A stretch of DNA of 64,000 nucleotides, from the NCBI GenBank assembly GCA_963708425.1, contig OY970206.1, forward strand, positions 992,001 through 1,056,000, given 5' to 3'. The stretch comes from JACMNW01 sp963708425 (GTDB lineage: Bacteria > Pseudomonadota > Alphaproteobacteria > Rhodobacterales > Rhodobacteraceae). The notes under the pieces are model-generated. The model saw nothing but the letters and a program-made list of their open reading frames with translations. It had not been told where the DNA came from and did not search any database. The translations under genes and the position numbers were made by a program. Shown piece by piece: positions 50,692 to 60,345 of the stretch. Position 1 is the stretch's first letter, and every line of letters starts with the position of its first letter.

Positions 50692-51098
50692 ACCCTGACA
50701 AGATGGCTGCCCTACATGCTGCTTGTTTCACCACGCCCCGGCCTTGGTCTGCGGCAGAGTTTGCAGCACTGGCGGACGACCAGTTGTGCTTTAGCATCAT
50801 CGAATCGCAGGGATTTCTGGTTGGTCGAGCCGTCGCTGGCGAAGCCGAGATACTAACGCTGGCCGTTGATACCGCTGCCCGCCGACAGGGTATTGGTGCG
50901 CGGTTGGTGCAGGGATTTTTGACCGAGGCACGAAACCGCGATGCGGAAACGGCTTTTTTGGAAGTCGCCGCGAACAACCTGGCTGCGATTTCGTTGTATT
51001 TCTGGGCGGGTTTCGCCGAATCCGGGCGCAGAAGACGCTATTATGCGCAGCCAAGTGGTGAACCCGTTGATGCGTTGGTGCTATCGCGCGCGCTGTAG
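50688..51098 (+). CDS. rimI: GNAT acetyltransferase, RimI-like
   Basis: A 136-residue GNAT acetyltransferase. The acetyl-CoA loop RRQGIGARL is at about residues 64-72, preceded by EILTLAVDTAA and followed by LEVAANNLAAISLYFWAGF, as in RimI, which acetylates the N-terminus of ribosomal protein S18. It starts with GTG 50688 overlapping the tsaB stop (GTGA). The tsaB-rimI pairing is a usual one and supports the name. Confidence 0.9.
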   Translation: MNPDKMAALHAACFTTPRPWSAAEFAALADDQLCFSIIESQGFLVGRAVAGEAEILTLAVDTAARRQGIGARLVQGFLTEARNRDAETAFLEVAANNLAAISLYFWAGFAESGRRRRYYAQPSGEPVDALVLSRAL

Positions 51099-51277
51099 TC
51101 GCTGGCCAATTCGCGGGCTGATTTTTACCAAAAGATCAAACTGCGCCGCCCCCGGCATAAATAGCTATTGACCGGCTCACGGATACGCGCCCTAAATCGG
51201 CCACGATCCTGCCGCCCGGACACGCTTTTGCCCGCTGCGGCTAGGGCCCGTCAAAAAACATGAACCGGGAGACCCCT

Positions 51278-52273
51278 ATGACCCTTATGAAATCTTTTCT
51301 TGGCGCTGCTGCAACGCTGGCGCTGACCGCTGGTGTGGCATCTGCCGAACCGGCGATTATTTTCGATCTTGGTGGCAAGTTCGACAAATCCTTTAACGAG
51401 GCGGCTTTCAACGGTGCCACCAAATGGGCCACTGAAACCGGTGGCACGTTCAAGGAACTTGAAATGCAGGACGAGGCCCAGCGCGAACAGGCGCTGCGTC
51501 GTTTGGCGGAATCTGGTGCGAACCCGGTTGTGATGACCGGCTTTGCGTTTGGGGATGTGCTAGCGCAAGTTGCGCCGGATTTCCCCGACACCAAGTTTGC
51601 CATCATCGACATGGTGGTAGAGCAGCCGAACGTAAAATCGGTGGTCTTCACCGAGCATGAAGGCAGCTATCTGGTTGGTATGATGGCGGGTCTGGCATCG
51701 AAAACCGGCACAGTCGGCTTTATTGGCGGCATGGACATTCCGTTGATCCGCCGGTTTGGCTGTGGCTATGCTCAGGGCGTTGTGGCGGCCAAAGCTGATG
51801 CCAAGGTCATCTTGAACATGACCGGCACGACGCCTGCCGCGTGGAACGACCCGGTCAAGGGTGCCGAACTTGCCAAATCTCAAAAGTCGCAGGGCGCTGA
51901 TGTGATTTATGCAGCTGCTGGTGGCACTGGTGTGGGTGTTCTGCAAGCCGCCGCTGACGAAGGCATTCTGTCGATTGGCGTCGATAGCAACCAGAACGGG
52001 ATGCACCCCGGCAAGGTTCTGACCTCCATGCTGAAGCGGGTGGATGTGGCGGTTTACAACGCGTTCAAAGAAGGCACCGATCTTGCCCCCGGCATCAACG
52101 TGCTTGATCTGAAGGCAGACGGCGTTGGCTATGCGATGGATGAAAACAACGCCGCACTGGTAACCCCGGAGATGCAGGCTGCTGTGGATGCGGCTGCCGA
52201 AAAGATCAAATCGGGCGAGCTGGTGGTGCATGACTATATGTCAGACAACACCTGCCCGGCTGCGACGTTCTAA
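51278..52273 (+). CDS. BMP family (nucleoside) ABC transporter substrate-binding protein
   Basis: A 331-residue Bmp/Med-family binding protein: a signal peptide ending ASAEP (about residue 24), then AIIFDLGGKFDKSFNEAAFNG, GFAFGDVLAQVAPDFP and HEGSYLVGMMAGLASKTGTVGFIGGMDIPLIRRF. This family binds purine or other nucleosides. ATG 51278 has GGGAG eight bases upstream. It is followed by an ATPase, two permeases and purine nucleoside phosphorylase, defining a nucleoside uptake and salvage operon. Confidence 0.93.
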   Translation: MTLMKSFLGAAATLALTAGVASAEPAIIFDLGGKFDKSFNEAAFNGATKWATETGGTFKELEMQDEAQREQALRRLAESGANPVVMTGFAFGDVLAQVAPDFPDTKFAIIDMVVEQPNVKSVVFTEHEGSYLVGMMAGLASKTGTVGFIGGMDIPLIRRFGCGYAQGVVAAKADAKVILNMTGTTPAAWNDPVKGAELAKSQKSQGADVIYAAAGGTGVGVLQAAADEGILSIGVDSNQNGMHPGKVLTSMLKRVDVAVYNAFKEGTDLAPGINVLDLKADGVGYAMDENNAALVTPEMQAAVDAAAEKIKSGELVVHDYMSDNTCPAATF

Positions 52274-52279
52274 ACACAT

Positions 52280-53872
52280 ATGTCGGGTCACACCGATACG
52301 GGGCGGCGGGAGACTGCCGCCCCAGATCAGCCACCGCCGCTGGCGATCGAACTGCGTGGTATTTCCAAGGCGTTCGGGCCGGTTCAGGCGAACAAGGATA
52401 TTTCGATCAAGGTTGCGCGTGGGTCTATTCACGGCATCATCGGCGAAAATGGCGCGGGAAAATCGACGTTGATGTCGATTTTATACGGATTTTACAAAGC
52501 AGATTCAGGCGAGATTCTGATCGGCGGCAAGCCTACGACAATTCCCGACAGCCAAGCCGCCATTCGTGCGGGCATCGGCATGGTGTTTCAGCATTTCAAG
52601 CTGGTGCAGAATTTTTCGGTGCTGGAAAATGTTATTCTGGGCGCGGAGGAAGGGCAGCTTCTGACGCCATCGCTTGACAAGGCGCGGCGGGTTCTGGGCG
52701 AGTTGAGCCGCGAATACGAGCTGGATGTCGATCCGGATGCGTTGATCGAAGACTTGTCAGTTGGGCATCAGCAGCGGGTGGAGATTTTGAAGGCGCTGTA
52801 CCGTCAGGCCGATATTCTGATCTTGGACGAACCGACGGGGGTATTGACGCCTGCCGAAGCCGACCATCTGTTTCGGATTCTGCGGGGGCTGAAGGCGCAG
52901 GGTAAGACGATTGTGCTGATCACCCACAAGCTGCGCGAGATTATGGATATTACCGACCGGGTGTCGGTGATGCGGCGCGGCGAAATGGTTGCCACGGTGG
53001 AGACGGATGCGACCAGCCCGGAAGACCTTGCCGAGTTGATGGTGGGGCGCAAGGTGCTGCTGCATGTCGAGAAGAAGCCAGCCAATCCGGGTGCTGTGGT
53101 GCTGGAGGTGGAAAACCTGCGGGTGCGCAACGAGGATAAGGTGGAGCGTCTGAAGGGCATCAGCTTTAGCATTCGGGCAGGCGAGATTTTAGGGATTGCC
53201 GGGGTGGCCGGAAATGGCCAATCGGAATTGCTGCAGGCGCTGGGTGGAATTGCGCGGGCAACCGGCAAGGTGCGGATGAACGGGGTGGATGTCGATCTGA
53301 CGGGGCGGCATTCGGACGGGCAATCCCGGCGCAGGCAAGGGATCGCGCATGTGCCGGAGGACCGGCAGAGCCTTGGGTTGATCATGGATTTTGCGGCATG
53401 GGAGAATGTGGCGTTCGGCTATCACAACGACCCGAAGTACCAGAAAAACTGGTTCTTCATGGATAATGACGCGATCCGCGATGATACCGCCAAGAAGATG
53501 GAACGGTTTGATGTGCGCCCGCCGATCCCGACGCTACCGGCGAAAAGTTTCTCGGGCGGGAACCAGCAGAAGCTTGTGGTGGCGCGGGAGATTGAGCGGA
53601 ACCCGGATCTGCTGCTGGTGGGACAGCCGACGCGGGGGGTGGATATTGGTGCGATTGAATTCATCCATAAGCAGATTGTGGCGCTGCGCGATGCGGGCAA
53701 GGCGATATTGCTGGTCAGCGTGGAGTTGGACGAGATCATGAGCCTGTCAGACCGGATTGCAGTGATGTTTGATGGCCAGATCATGGGCACCCGCGATCCG
53801 GCGACAACCAATGAACGCGAGTTGGGGTTGTTGATGGCGGGCGTGGCTGATCCTGTGAAGGGGGCCGCGTGA
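52280..53872 (+). CDS. Nucleoside ABC transporter ATPase (two ABC domains)
   Basis: A 530-residue protein with tandem ABC domains like RbsA/NupA. Domain 1 has Walker A GENGAGKST and signature LSVGH (in place of LSGGQ); domain 2 has a degenerate Walker A GVAGNGQSE and signature FSGGN. Such asymmetry is normal for this family, where one site is weak. It energises the adjacent permease pair. ATG 52280 lies six bases after the SBP stop. Confidence 0.93.
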   Translation: MSGHTDTGRRETAAPDQPPPLAIELRGISKAFGPVQANKDISIKVARGSIHGIIGENGAGKSTLMSILYGFYKADSGEILIGGKPTTIPDSQAAIRAGIGMVFQHFKLVQNFSVLENVILGAEEGQLLTPSLDKARRVLGELSREYELDVDPDALIEDLSVGHQQRVEILKALYRQADILILDEPTGVLTPAEADHLFRILRGLKAQGKTIVLITHKLREIMDITDRVSVMRRGEMVATVETDATSPEDLAELMVGRKVLLHVEKKPANPGAVVLEVENLRVRNEDKVERLKGISFSIRAGEILGIAGVAGNGQSELLQALGGIARATGKVRMNGVDVDLTGRHSDGQSRRRQGIAHVPEDRQSLGLIMDFAAWENVAFGYHNDPKYQKNWFFMDNDAIRDDTAKKMERFDVRPPIPTLPAKSFSGGNQQKLVVAREIERNPDLLLVGQPTRGVDIGAIEFIHKQIVALRDAGKAILLVSVELDEIMSLSDRIAVMFDGQIMGTRDPATTNERELGLLMAGVADPVKGAA

Positions 53873-54963
53873 TGGGGGCGTTGCCTAGGTGGGCCGATGT
53901 GGTGCTGGTGCCGTTGGTCAGTTTGCTGCTGGCGGCGATTATTTCGGCGTTGGTGATCTTGTCGATTGGCGAAGACCCGTTGGAGACGTTGCAGGTGATG
54001 GTGGATGGGGCGTTGGGGTCGGCTTATGGCTGGGGCTATACGCTGTATTACGCGACCAGTTTCATCTTTACCGGGCTGGCGGTGACAGTGGCGTTCCATG
54101 CCGGTCTGTTCAACATTGGCGGCGAGGGGCAGGCGCAGCTGGGTGGGCTTGGGGTGGCGTTGGTGTGTCTGGCGCTGCCGTGGCCACATTGGACAGTGGC
54201 GCTGTTGGCGGCATCGGCGGGGGCGGCGCTGTTTGGGGCGGTGTGGGCGGCGATACCGGCGTATTTGCAGGCGAAACGTGGCAGCCACATCGTGATTACC
54301 ACCATCATGTTCAACTACGTCGCGGCGGCGTTCATCGTTTACATGCTGGTCGATGTGTTGCGGCCAGCGGGGCAGATGGACCCGGCAACGGCGCGGTTCC
54401 CAGTCGGGGCGAAGCTGCCCGCGTTGAACGAAATTCAGGGGCTGAACCTGATCTTTGTAAAGGCTGTGCCGGCGAACGTGACGATCTTTGTGGCACTGGC
54501 GGCCTGCGTTCTGGTTTGGGCGCTGTTGTGGCGCACCCGGCTTGGCTATCAGATCCGGGCGTTTGGCAAATCAGAATCTGCGGCAAAATATGCAGGGATC
54601 AATCCGACGAAGATCATCATGATTTCGATGGTCATTTCAGGCGCTCTGGCGGGGTTGATGGCGATCAACAATGTGATGGGCGAAAGTGAGCGGCTGGTGC
54701 AAAATTCGGCATCCGGTGCCGGGTTCATCGGCATTGCGGTGGCCTTGATGGGGCGCAATCATCCCGTTGGGGTGTTTCTGGCGGCGATACTGTTTGGCTT
54801 TCTGTTTCAGGGCGGGGCAGAGCTGGGCTTGTGGACGTCAATCCCGATAGAGCTGCGCATTGTGGTGCAAGGGCTGGTGATCTTGTTCACTGGGGCGTTG
54901 GATCAGATGGTGCGCATGATGCTGACCTTCTTTTTCACCCTTGGCAAAACGAGGGCGGCGTAA
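53872..54963 (+). CDS. Nucleoside ABC transporter permease 1
   Basis: A 363-residue permease of the branched-chain/ribose/nucleoside class with about nine spans; FTGLAVTVAFHAGLFNIGGEGQAQLG is the family signature and GKSESAAKYAGINPTKIIM is the ATPase-coupling loop. It starts at ATG 53872 overlapping the ATPase stop (TGATG); GTG 53869 is an alternative. It pairs with the second permease as a heterodimer. Confidence 0.92.
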   Translation: MGALPRWADVVLVPLVSLLLAAIISALVILSIGEDPLETLQVMVDGALGSAYGWGYTLYYATSFIFTGLAVTVAFHAGLFNIGGEGQAQLGGLGVALVCLALPWPHWTVALLAASAGAALFGAVWAAIPAYLQAKRGSHIVITTIMFNYVAAAFIVYMLVDVLRPAGQMDPATARFPVGAKLPALNEIQGLNLIFVKAVPANVTIFVALAACVLVWALLWRTRLGYQIRAFGKSESAAKYAGINPTKIIMISMVISGALAGLMAINNVMGESERLVQNSASGAGFIGIAVALMGRNHPVGVFLAAILFGFLFQGGAELGLWTSIPIELRIVVQGLVILFTGALDQMVRMMLTFFFTLGKTRAA

Positions 54964-55931
54964 TGGATTTCGCGACGCTTTTGCAAATACTGGACTCGAC
55001 GCTGCGGTTGGCGACGCCGTTGTTGTTGGCGTGTTTGGCCGGGCTGTTTTCGGAACGCGCCGGGATTTTCGATATCGGGCTGGAAGGCAAGATGTTGATG
55101 GCGGCGATGGCTTCCGGGGCCGTTGCGGCGCTGAGCGGGTCGGTCTGGTTGGGGTTGGGTGCAGGCATAGCGGCATCGCTGGTGTTGGCAGCATTGCATG
55201 GCATCGCGTCGATCACCTTTCGCGGCAATCAGCTGATCAGTGGCGTGGCGCTGAACTTTCTGTCGTCGGGCATTACGGTGCTGGTGGCGCAGCGGCTGTT
55301 TGGCCAAGGCGGGCGGACGCCGCCATTGGCGGGCCTGGCGCGGTTTGATCCGATTGCCCTGCCGTTTGTAGACAGCCTAAGGGGTATTCCGGTGCTGGGC
55401 CCGTTGTACGCCGAGGTGATATCGGGGCATTCGATTTTGGTCTATGTAGCGCTGCTGTTGGTGCCGCTGTCGTGGTGGGTGCTTTATCGCACCCGTTTTG
55501 GCTTGCGCCTTCGGGCGGCGGGGGAAAACCCGGCGGCGCTGGATACGGCGGGGGTGTCTGTGGTGGGAATGCGCTATGCCGCCGTGGCGATTACCGGCGT
55601 TTTGTGCGGGTTGGCGGGGGCCTATATGGCGACAGCACTGCAAGCAGGCTTTGGTCGGGAGATGACGGCGGGGCGCGGGTATATCGCGCTTGCCGCGTTG
55701 ATCTTTGCCAAGTGGCGGCCATGGTATGCGCTTTGGGCGACATTGCTGTTCGGCTTTTTCCAAGCCTTGGCTCTGCGGCCAGATGTGGTGGAACGGGTGC
55801 TGACCGTGAAGGTGCCAGTGCCAGCACTGGACGCCCTGCCCTATATTCTGACGGTGATCGTGTTGGCGGGGTTTATAGGTAAGGCCGTGCCCCCCCGCGC
55901 GGGGGGGCAGCCTTATGTCAAAGAACGCTGA
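54963..55931 (+). CDS. Nucleoside ABC transporter permease 2
   Basis: A 322-residue permease of the same class. LATPLLLACLAGLFSERAGIFDIGLEGKML is the matching signature, and GENPAALDTAGVSVVGMRY is the coupling loop. ATG 54963 shares a base with the preceding stop (TAATG). Its last 17 bases overlap the purine nucleoside phosphorylase gene, so the transporter and the first catabolic enzyme are co-translated. Confidence 0.92.
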   Translation: MDFATLLQILDSTLRLATPLLLACLAGLFSERAGIFDIGLEGKMLMAAMASGAVAALSGSVWLGLGAGIAASLVLAALHGIASITFRGNQLISGVALNFLSSGITVLVAQRLFGQGGRTPPLAGLARFDPIALPFVDSLRGIPVLGPLYAEVISGHSILVYVALLLVPLSWWVLYRTRFGLRLRAAGENPAALDTAGVSVVGMRYAAVAITGVLCGLAGAYMATALQAGFGREMTAGRGYIALAALIFAKWRPWYALWATLLFGFFQALALRPDVVERVLTVKVPVPALDALPYILTVIVLAGFIGKAVPPRAGGQPYVKER

Positions 55932-56721
55932 TGCGCTGGCGGGCCTGATCCGCGCGCGAGCGGGAGTAGAGGCACCACGGCTTGGCCTGATCCTTGGGTC
56001 AGGTCTGGGGCATTTGGCGGGGGCGGTTGATGGCGTGGCCATTCCCTATGCCGATCTGCCGGGGTTTCCGCATGCTGGGGTGTCGGGCCATAACCCGAAC
56101 CTTGTAATCGGCAATCTGGAAGGCGTGCGGGTGGCGGTGTTTGGCGGGCGCGCGCATTACTATGAAACCGGCAATCCATCAGTGATGCGCCTGCCGCTGG
56201 AGGTGCTGAAAGCGCTGGGCGCGGATACGGTTATTGCGACCAATGCGGCAGGGTCGATGCGCAGCGATATCAAGACCGGTGATCTGATGCTGCTGACGGA
56301 CCATATCAATTTTTCCGGCCTGAACCCGTTGATCGGCGAGCCGACCGATGCGCGGTTCGTGCCGATGAAGGATGCGCATGATCCGGCGCTGCGAGCGGCG
56401 CTAAGAGCTGCGGCCAAGGCCGTGGATGTGCCTTTGGCCGAGGGCGTTTATGCATGGTATTCGGGGCCGTCGTTCGAGACGCCTGCCGAAATTCGGGCGA
56501 TCCGGATGCTGGGGGCAGATGCGGTGGGCATGTCTACCGTGCCAGAGGTGATCCTGGCACGGTTCCTAGGTCTGAGGGTGGCGGCGATTTCGACCATCAC
56601 CAATATGGCGGCCGGTCTATCGGATGAGGCGATCAGCCACGAGCATACCAAAGCGATGGCCCCGCTGGGTGCGGCTAAATTGGAACGGGTACTGCGACAG
56701 TTTCTGCGTAACCTGCGCTAA
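55915..56721 (+). CDS. Purine nucleoside phosphorylase (trimeric, Gua/Hyp type)
   Basis: A 268-residue phosphorylase splitting inosine or guanosine with phosphate to base and ribose-1-phosphate. GLILGSGLGHLA binds phosphate, GRAHYYETG and TNAAGS are further site motifs, DHINFSGLNPL follows, and GMSTVPEVILARFLGLRVAAIS precedes the base-specifying TNMAAG. It has the PunA/PNP architecture rather than hexameric DeoD. Its overlap with the permease gene indicates that imported nucleosides are its substrate. Confidence 0.93.
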   Translation: MSKNADALAGLIRARAGVEAPRLGLILGSGLGHLAGAVDGVAIPYADLPGFPHAGVSGHNPNLVIGNLEGVRVAVFGGRAHYYETGNPSVMRLPLEVLKALGADTVIATNAAGSMRSDIKTGDLMLLTDHINFSGLNPLIGEPTDARFVPMKDAHDPALRAALRAAAKAVDVPLAEGVYAWYSGPSFETPAEIRAIRMLGADAVGMSTVPEVILARFLGLRVAAISTITNMAAGLSDEAISHEHTKAMAPLGAAKLERVLRQFLRNLR

Positions 56722-56796
56722 GGCGCGTGATCGTTTGACAAGACCGCCCACGGCGCGCAATCGTGTTAAAAAACAACTGTCGAGCACCGAACGCGT

Positions 56797-57720
56797 ATGC
56801 AACTTTACCTCCCCATTGCCGAGGTTTCGGTGAACATCTTCCTGCTGTTGGGGCTGGGGGGCGTGGTTGGGCTGTTGTCGGGGATGTTCGGAGTTGGTGG
56901 CGGGTTCTTGATCACGCCACTTTTGTTTTTCATTGGCATTCCACCCGCCGTTGCTGTGGCCACCGGGGCCAATCAAGTGGTGGCATCATCGGTGTCGAGC
57001 GTGATGGCGCAGGTCCGCCGCAAGGCGGTGGATTTCCGTATGGGAATGGTGCTGCTGGTGGGCGGCATTGCCGGGTCTGCTGCGGGGGTCTGGGTCTTTG
57101 CGTGGCTGTCGGCGATGGGCCAAGTCGATCTGTTTGTGCAGCTTAGCTATGTGCTGTTTTTGGGCCTGATCGGCGCGATGATGCTGCAAGAAAGCGTGCG
57201 AACGCTGCGCCGCACGCGCCGACCCGGCAGCGCATCCGTGCGGCGGTCGCATGTGCACACTTGGGTGCATAAGTTGCCGCTGAAGGTAAAATTTCGGGCG
57301 TCGGGTCTGTATATCTCGGTTCTGCCGCCAATGCTGGTGGGGGCGGTGGTTGGGTTTCTGGCCGCCATCATGGGGGTTGGCGGCGGGTTCATCATGGTGC
57401 CCGCGATGATCTATCTGCTGGGCATGCCGACCCGGGTTGTGGTTGGCACCTCGCTGTTTCAGATCATCTTTGTGACGGCGTTTACGACGCTGATGCACGC
57501 GGTCACCAGCCAGACGGTGGATATGCTGCTGGCGCTGGTGCTGATTATTGGTGGGGTGATCGGGGCACAGATTGGCACACAGCTTGGCCTGCGGTTGAAG
57601 GCCGAACAGTTGCGGATACTGCTGTCGATATTGGTGTTGGCAGTGGCGGCAAAAATTGCGCTTGATCTGCTGCTGACGCCGGCAGAGCTGTTTTCGATTA
57701 CGCCGGGGTTCTTGCTATGA
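56797..57720 (+). CDS. TauE/SafE family anion exporter/permease
   Basis: A 307-residue membrane protein of the TauE/SafE (DUF81) family with about eight spans in two halves. Each half starts with the conserved glycine-rich segment (GMFGVGGGFLITPLLFF and IMGVGGGFIMVPAMIYLLG). Members move sulfite, sulfoacetate or other organic anions. ATGA overlap with the next gene; paired occurrence with a TIGR02186 protein is a known association. The start at 56797 is the best in-frame ATG but has no strong ribosome site. Confidence 0.88.
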   Translation: MQLYLPIAEVSVNIFLLLGLGGVVGLLSGMFGVGGGFLITPLLFFIGIPPAVAVATGANQVVASSVSSVMAQVRRKAVDFRMGMVLLVGGIAGSAAGVWVFAWLSAMGQVDLFVQLSYVLFLGLIGAMMLQESVRTLRRTRRPGSASVRRSHVHTWVHKLPLKVKFRASGLYISVLPPMLVGAVVGFLAAIMGVGGGFIMVPAMIYLLGMPTRVVVGTSLFQIIFVTAFTTLMHAVTSQTVDMLLALVLIIGGVIGAQIGTQLGLRLKAEQLRILLSILVLAVAAKIALDLLLTPAELFSITPGFLL

Positions 57721-58472
57721 TCCGCGCGTTGATCCTGCTGATGATGGTTGCCCTTCCGGCGCGGGCCGAGCAGATTGTGGCGGGGCTTAGCCAGTCTGAG
57801 GTTTCGATTACCGCCAATTTCACCGGGTCCGAGATTATCATTTACGGTGCGGTGAAACGCGATGCTCCGGCCCCGAAGACGCCGCGGCTAGAGGTGATTG
57901 TGACAGTCGAAGGGCCCGCGACACCGCTGATCATCCGCAAGAAAAGTCGGCGGACGGGGATCTGGGTTAACACGGATTCTGTGCAGATTGATCTGGCACC
58001 CAGTTTCTATGCCGTGGCGACGACCGGACCGATTGACGAGATTTTGTCGGACACGGAAAATCTGCGCTATCAGATCACCATTCCACGCGCCATTCGGGCG
58101 ATTGGCATTTCGGCAGAGGCCGAGAATTCGACCGATTTTATCGCGGCGCTGCTGCGCATTCGAGAACGGGAGGATCGCTATCGGCTGGCGGAAGGTGCTG
58201 TTGAATTGACAGATGCGACGCTGTTTCGGGCGGATGTGGTGTTGCCCGCGAACCTGACCGAGGGCGATTACCGGGTGCGGATGTACCTGACGCGCGGCGG
58301 CAAGGTGGTGGATGCACAGGATCAGGTGATTGCGGTGCAAAAGCAGGGGTTGGAGCGGTTTGTGAACCGGCTGTCGAAAAGCCAGCCGCTGATTTACGGG
58401 CTGATATCTCTGGTGATGGCAGTGGCGGCGGGCTGGGGCGCGTCAGCCGCGTTTCGGTTGTTGAGATCTTAG
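57717..58472 (+). CDS. TIGR02186 family membrane-anchored protein
   Basis: A 251-residue protein: signal peptide (residues 1-18, LPARAEQ), an exported beta-rich domain (VSITANFTGSEIIIYGAVKRD, KKSRRTGIWVNTDSVQIDLAPSFYA), and a C-terminal membrane span. This matches the TIGR02186 conserved hypothetical family that accompanies TauE-like permeases. Function unknown; it probably assists the adjacent permease. Its stop shares bases with the convergent MATE stop. Confidence 0.87.
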   Translation: MIRALILLMMVALPARAEQIVAGLSQSEVSITANFTGSEIIIYGAVKRDAPAPKTPRLEVIVTVEGPATPLIIRKKSRRTGIWVNTDSVQIDLAPSFYAVATTGPIDEILSDTENLRYQITIPRAIRAIGISAEAENSTDFIAALLRIREREDRYRLAEGAVELTDATLFRADVVLPANLTEGDYRVRMYLTRGGKVVDAQDQVIAVQKQGLERFVNRLSKSQPLIYGLISLVMAVAAGWGASAAFRLLRS

Positions 58473-59803
58473 GGCTGCAGAACCAGCGCAGCTTTGCGTT
58501 CGACGCCGTTGTAGCGCAGGGCCATGGTGATGCTGCGGGTAAGGTTCAGCACCATCAGGGCGGCCCAAAGGCCGTGGTTGCCAAAGCTGGGGGCCAGGAT
58601 GGCGAGGGCGGCGATGTACAAGGCGACGGATATCAGCATGGCGCGCAGCATCTCGCGGGTCAGGGTGGCACCGATGAAGATGCCGTCAAACACCCAAGCG
58701 GCGACGCCGATGATCGGGGCCACGATCAGCCACGGCAGATAGCTGCGGGCGGCCAAGCGCACATCGGGGGCGGTGGTCATCAGGTCGATGATGGTGGGGC
58801 CAAGAAGCGCGAAGGCAGCGGCGAGGGCGAAGCTGCCCCCAAAGCCCCATTGCATGGTGATGATGGATGATCTGCGCGCAGCGAGGGCCGATCCTGCGCC
58901 GACGGCCTGGCCAACCAACCCTTCGGCGGCAAAGGCAAACCCATCCAGCGCGTAGGCGGTGATTTCGAGGAACTGCATCAAGACCTGGTTGGCGGCCAGC
59001 GTGACGTCGCCGTAACCTGCGCCAAGGAAAATGAACGTAGTAAACGACACTTGCAGCAGCACGGACCGGATCATGATATCGCGGTTCACGTCCAGCATAA
59101 CGCGCAGGGCGGATGCATCGGCGATGCGGGTCCATGCGGACCTTAACACCGGACCAAAGGCATCGCGGCACAGCCACAGCCCAAGTGCCAGGCCCGTCCA
59201 TTCAGCAATCAGGGTGGCTGCGGCAACGCCCGGCACGCCCCAGCCAAGGCCAAGGACGAACCACAGATCAAGCACGATGTTCAGGCCGTTGATCCACAAT
59301 TGCAAGATCAGCACGCCGCGGGTGCGTTCCAGTGCGATCAACCAGCCGGTGATGGCGTATAGCGCGATGGTGGCCGGGGCGCCCCAGATGCGGATCGACA
59401 GGTATTGGCGTGCCAGCCCTTCCACCTCGGCACTGGCAGGGGCCACGCGAAAGGCAGCGGCGATCAGCGGGCCTTGGATCAGGATAAGGATCATACCTGC
59501 GCCAATGCCAACCATCAGGGCGCGCAGCAGAATGGCTGTGCGCTCGGGCATATCAGAGGCACCGTGGGCTTGGGCGGCAAGCCCGGACGTGCCCATGCGC
59601 AGAAAGCCGAAAATCCAATAAACAGTGGCCAGGATGATCGCCCCAATACCGACAGCACCAATGGGGGCAGCAAGGCCCAACTGGCCGACAACGCCGGTAT
59701 CAACTGCACCCAGCAACGGCACGGTGGCGTTGGACAAAACGATCGGCAGCGCGATTTTCATCACGCGGGCATGGGTTACCGTTGGGGCCGCCGTGTCAGT
59801 CAT
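58469..59803 (-). CDS. MATE family efflux transporter (DinF-like)
   Basis: A 444-residue multidrug and toxin extrusion protein with about 12 spans in two halves. ALPIVLSNATVPLLGAVDTGVVGQLG opens it, and the second half begins around NRDIMIRSVLLQVSFTTFI. DinF-like members export drugs or oxidised compounds using Na+ or H+. It overlaps the upstream thioesterase gene by eight bases and abuts the TIGR02186 gene tail to tail. Confidence 0.92.
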   Translation of the reverse strand: MTDTAAPTVTHARVMKIALPIVLSNATVPLLGAVDTGVVGQLGLAAPIGAVGIGAIILATVYWIFGFLRMGTSGLAAQAHGASDMPERTAILLRALMVGIGAGMILILIQGPLIAAAFRVAPASAEVEGLARQYLSIRIWGAPATIALYAITGWLIALERTRGVLILQLWINGLNIVLDLWFVLGLGWGVPGVAAATLIAEWTGLALGLWLCRDAFGPVLRSAWTRIADASALRVMLDVNRDIMIRSVLLQVSFTTFIFLGAGYGDVTLAANQVLMQFLEITAYALDGFAFAAEGLVGQAVGAGSALAARRSSIITMQWGFGGSFALAAAFALLGPTIIDLMTTAPDVRLAARSYLPWLIVAPIIGVAAWVFDGIFIGATLTREMLRAMLISVALYIAALAILAPSFGNHGLWAALMVLNLTRSITMALRYNGVERKAALVLQP

Positions 59804-60305
59804 GCCGCCCGGTCAGCAAAAAATGCCCCGAGGCTTGCGCATACGGCCGCATGCGGTTGTCTTGCCAGGCCTCGACATGAACGCTTGCGTAGCGACGGCC
59901 AGACCGGTTGACGCGGGCGCGGGCATAGGCATCGCGCGGCAGGCCGGTACGCAGGAAATCGGTGGTGAAGTCGATGGTTTTGGGCAGGCGCGGCAGATTG
60001 GCAGGGTCCAGTGGCGGCAGGCCATTTTGCGCCTTTTCCATGTCGTCCCACAGCAACGACCAGCTAAGTTCGATGATCGCCGTCACCTCCAGGAAGGCCG
60101 CCGTGACGCCGCCGTGCAGGGCGGGCAGCGTCGGGTTGCCGATCAGATCATCGCGGAACGGCAGGATGGCGGTCAGCTCATCGCCGCGCCGGTCAAACTG
60201 GATGCCGAGGAAGCTGATATAGGGCACGCCGCCGACCAAGGCTTTCAGTACCGCCTCGCGGCGTTCCTTGATGACGCGGACGGGTTCGGGGGGAATGCGG
60301 GTCAT
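59796..60305 (-). CDS. PaaI-type hotdog thioesterase 1
   Basis: A 169-residue hotdog-fold protein with ALHGGVTAAFLEVTAI, the conserved HGG of PaaI-like acyl-CoA thioesterases, and a C-terminal YASVHVEAWQDNR sheet. It probably hydrolyses an acyl- or aryl-CoA. ATG 60305 follows AAAGGCG; longer readings to 60416 add unrelated residues. Second of two adjacent thioesterase genes, then MATE, on the minus strand. Confidence 0.87.
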   Translation of the reverse strand: MTRIPPEPVRVIKERREAVLKALVGGVPYISFLGIQFDRRGDELTAILPFRDDLIGNPTLPALHGGVTAAFLEVTAIIELSWSLLWDDMEKAQNGLPPLDPANLPRLPKTIDFTTDFLRTGLPRDAYARARVNRSGRRYASVHVEAWQDNRMRPYAQASGHFLLTGRHD

Positions 60306-60345
60306 CGGCGAGTCGCCTTTGGGTGTAGAGGAGAATAGGCACGCA

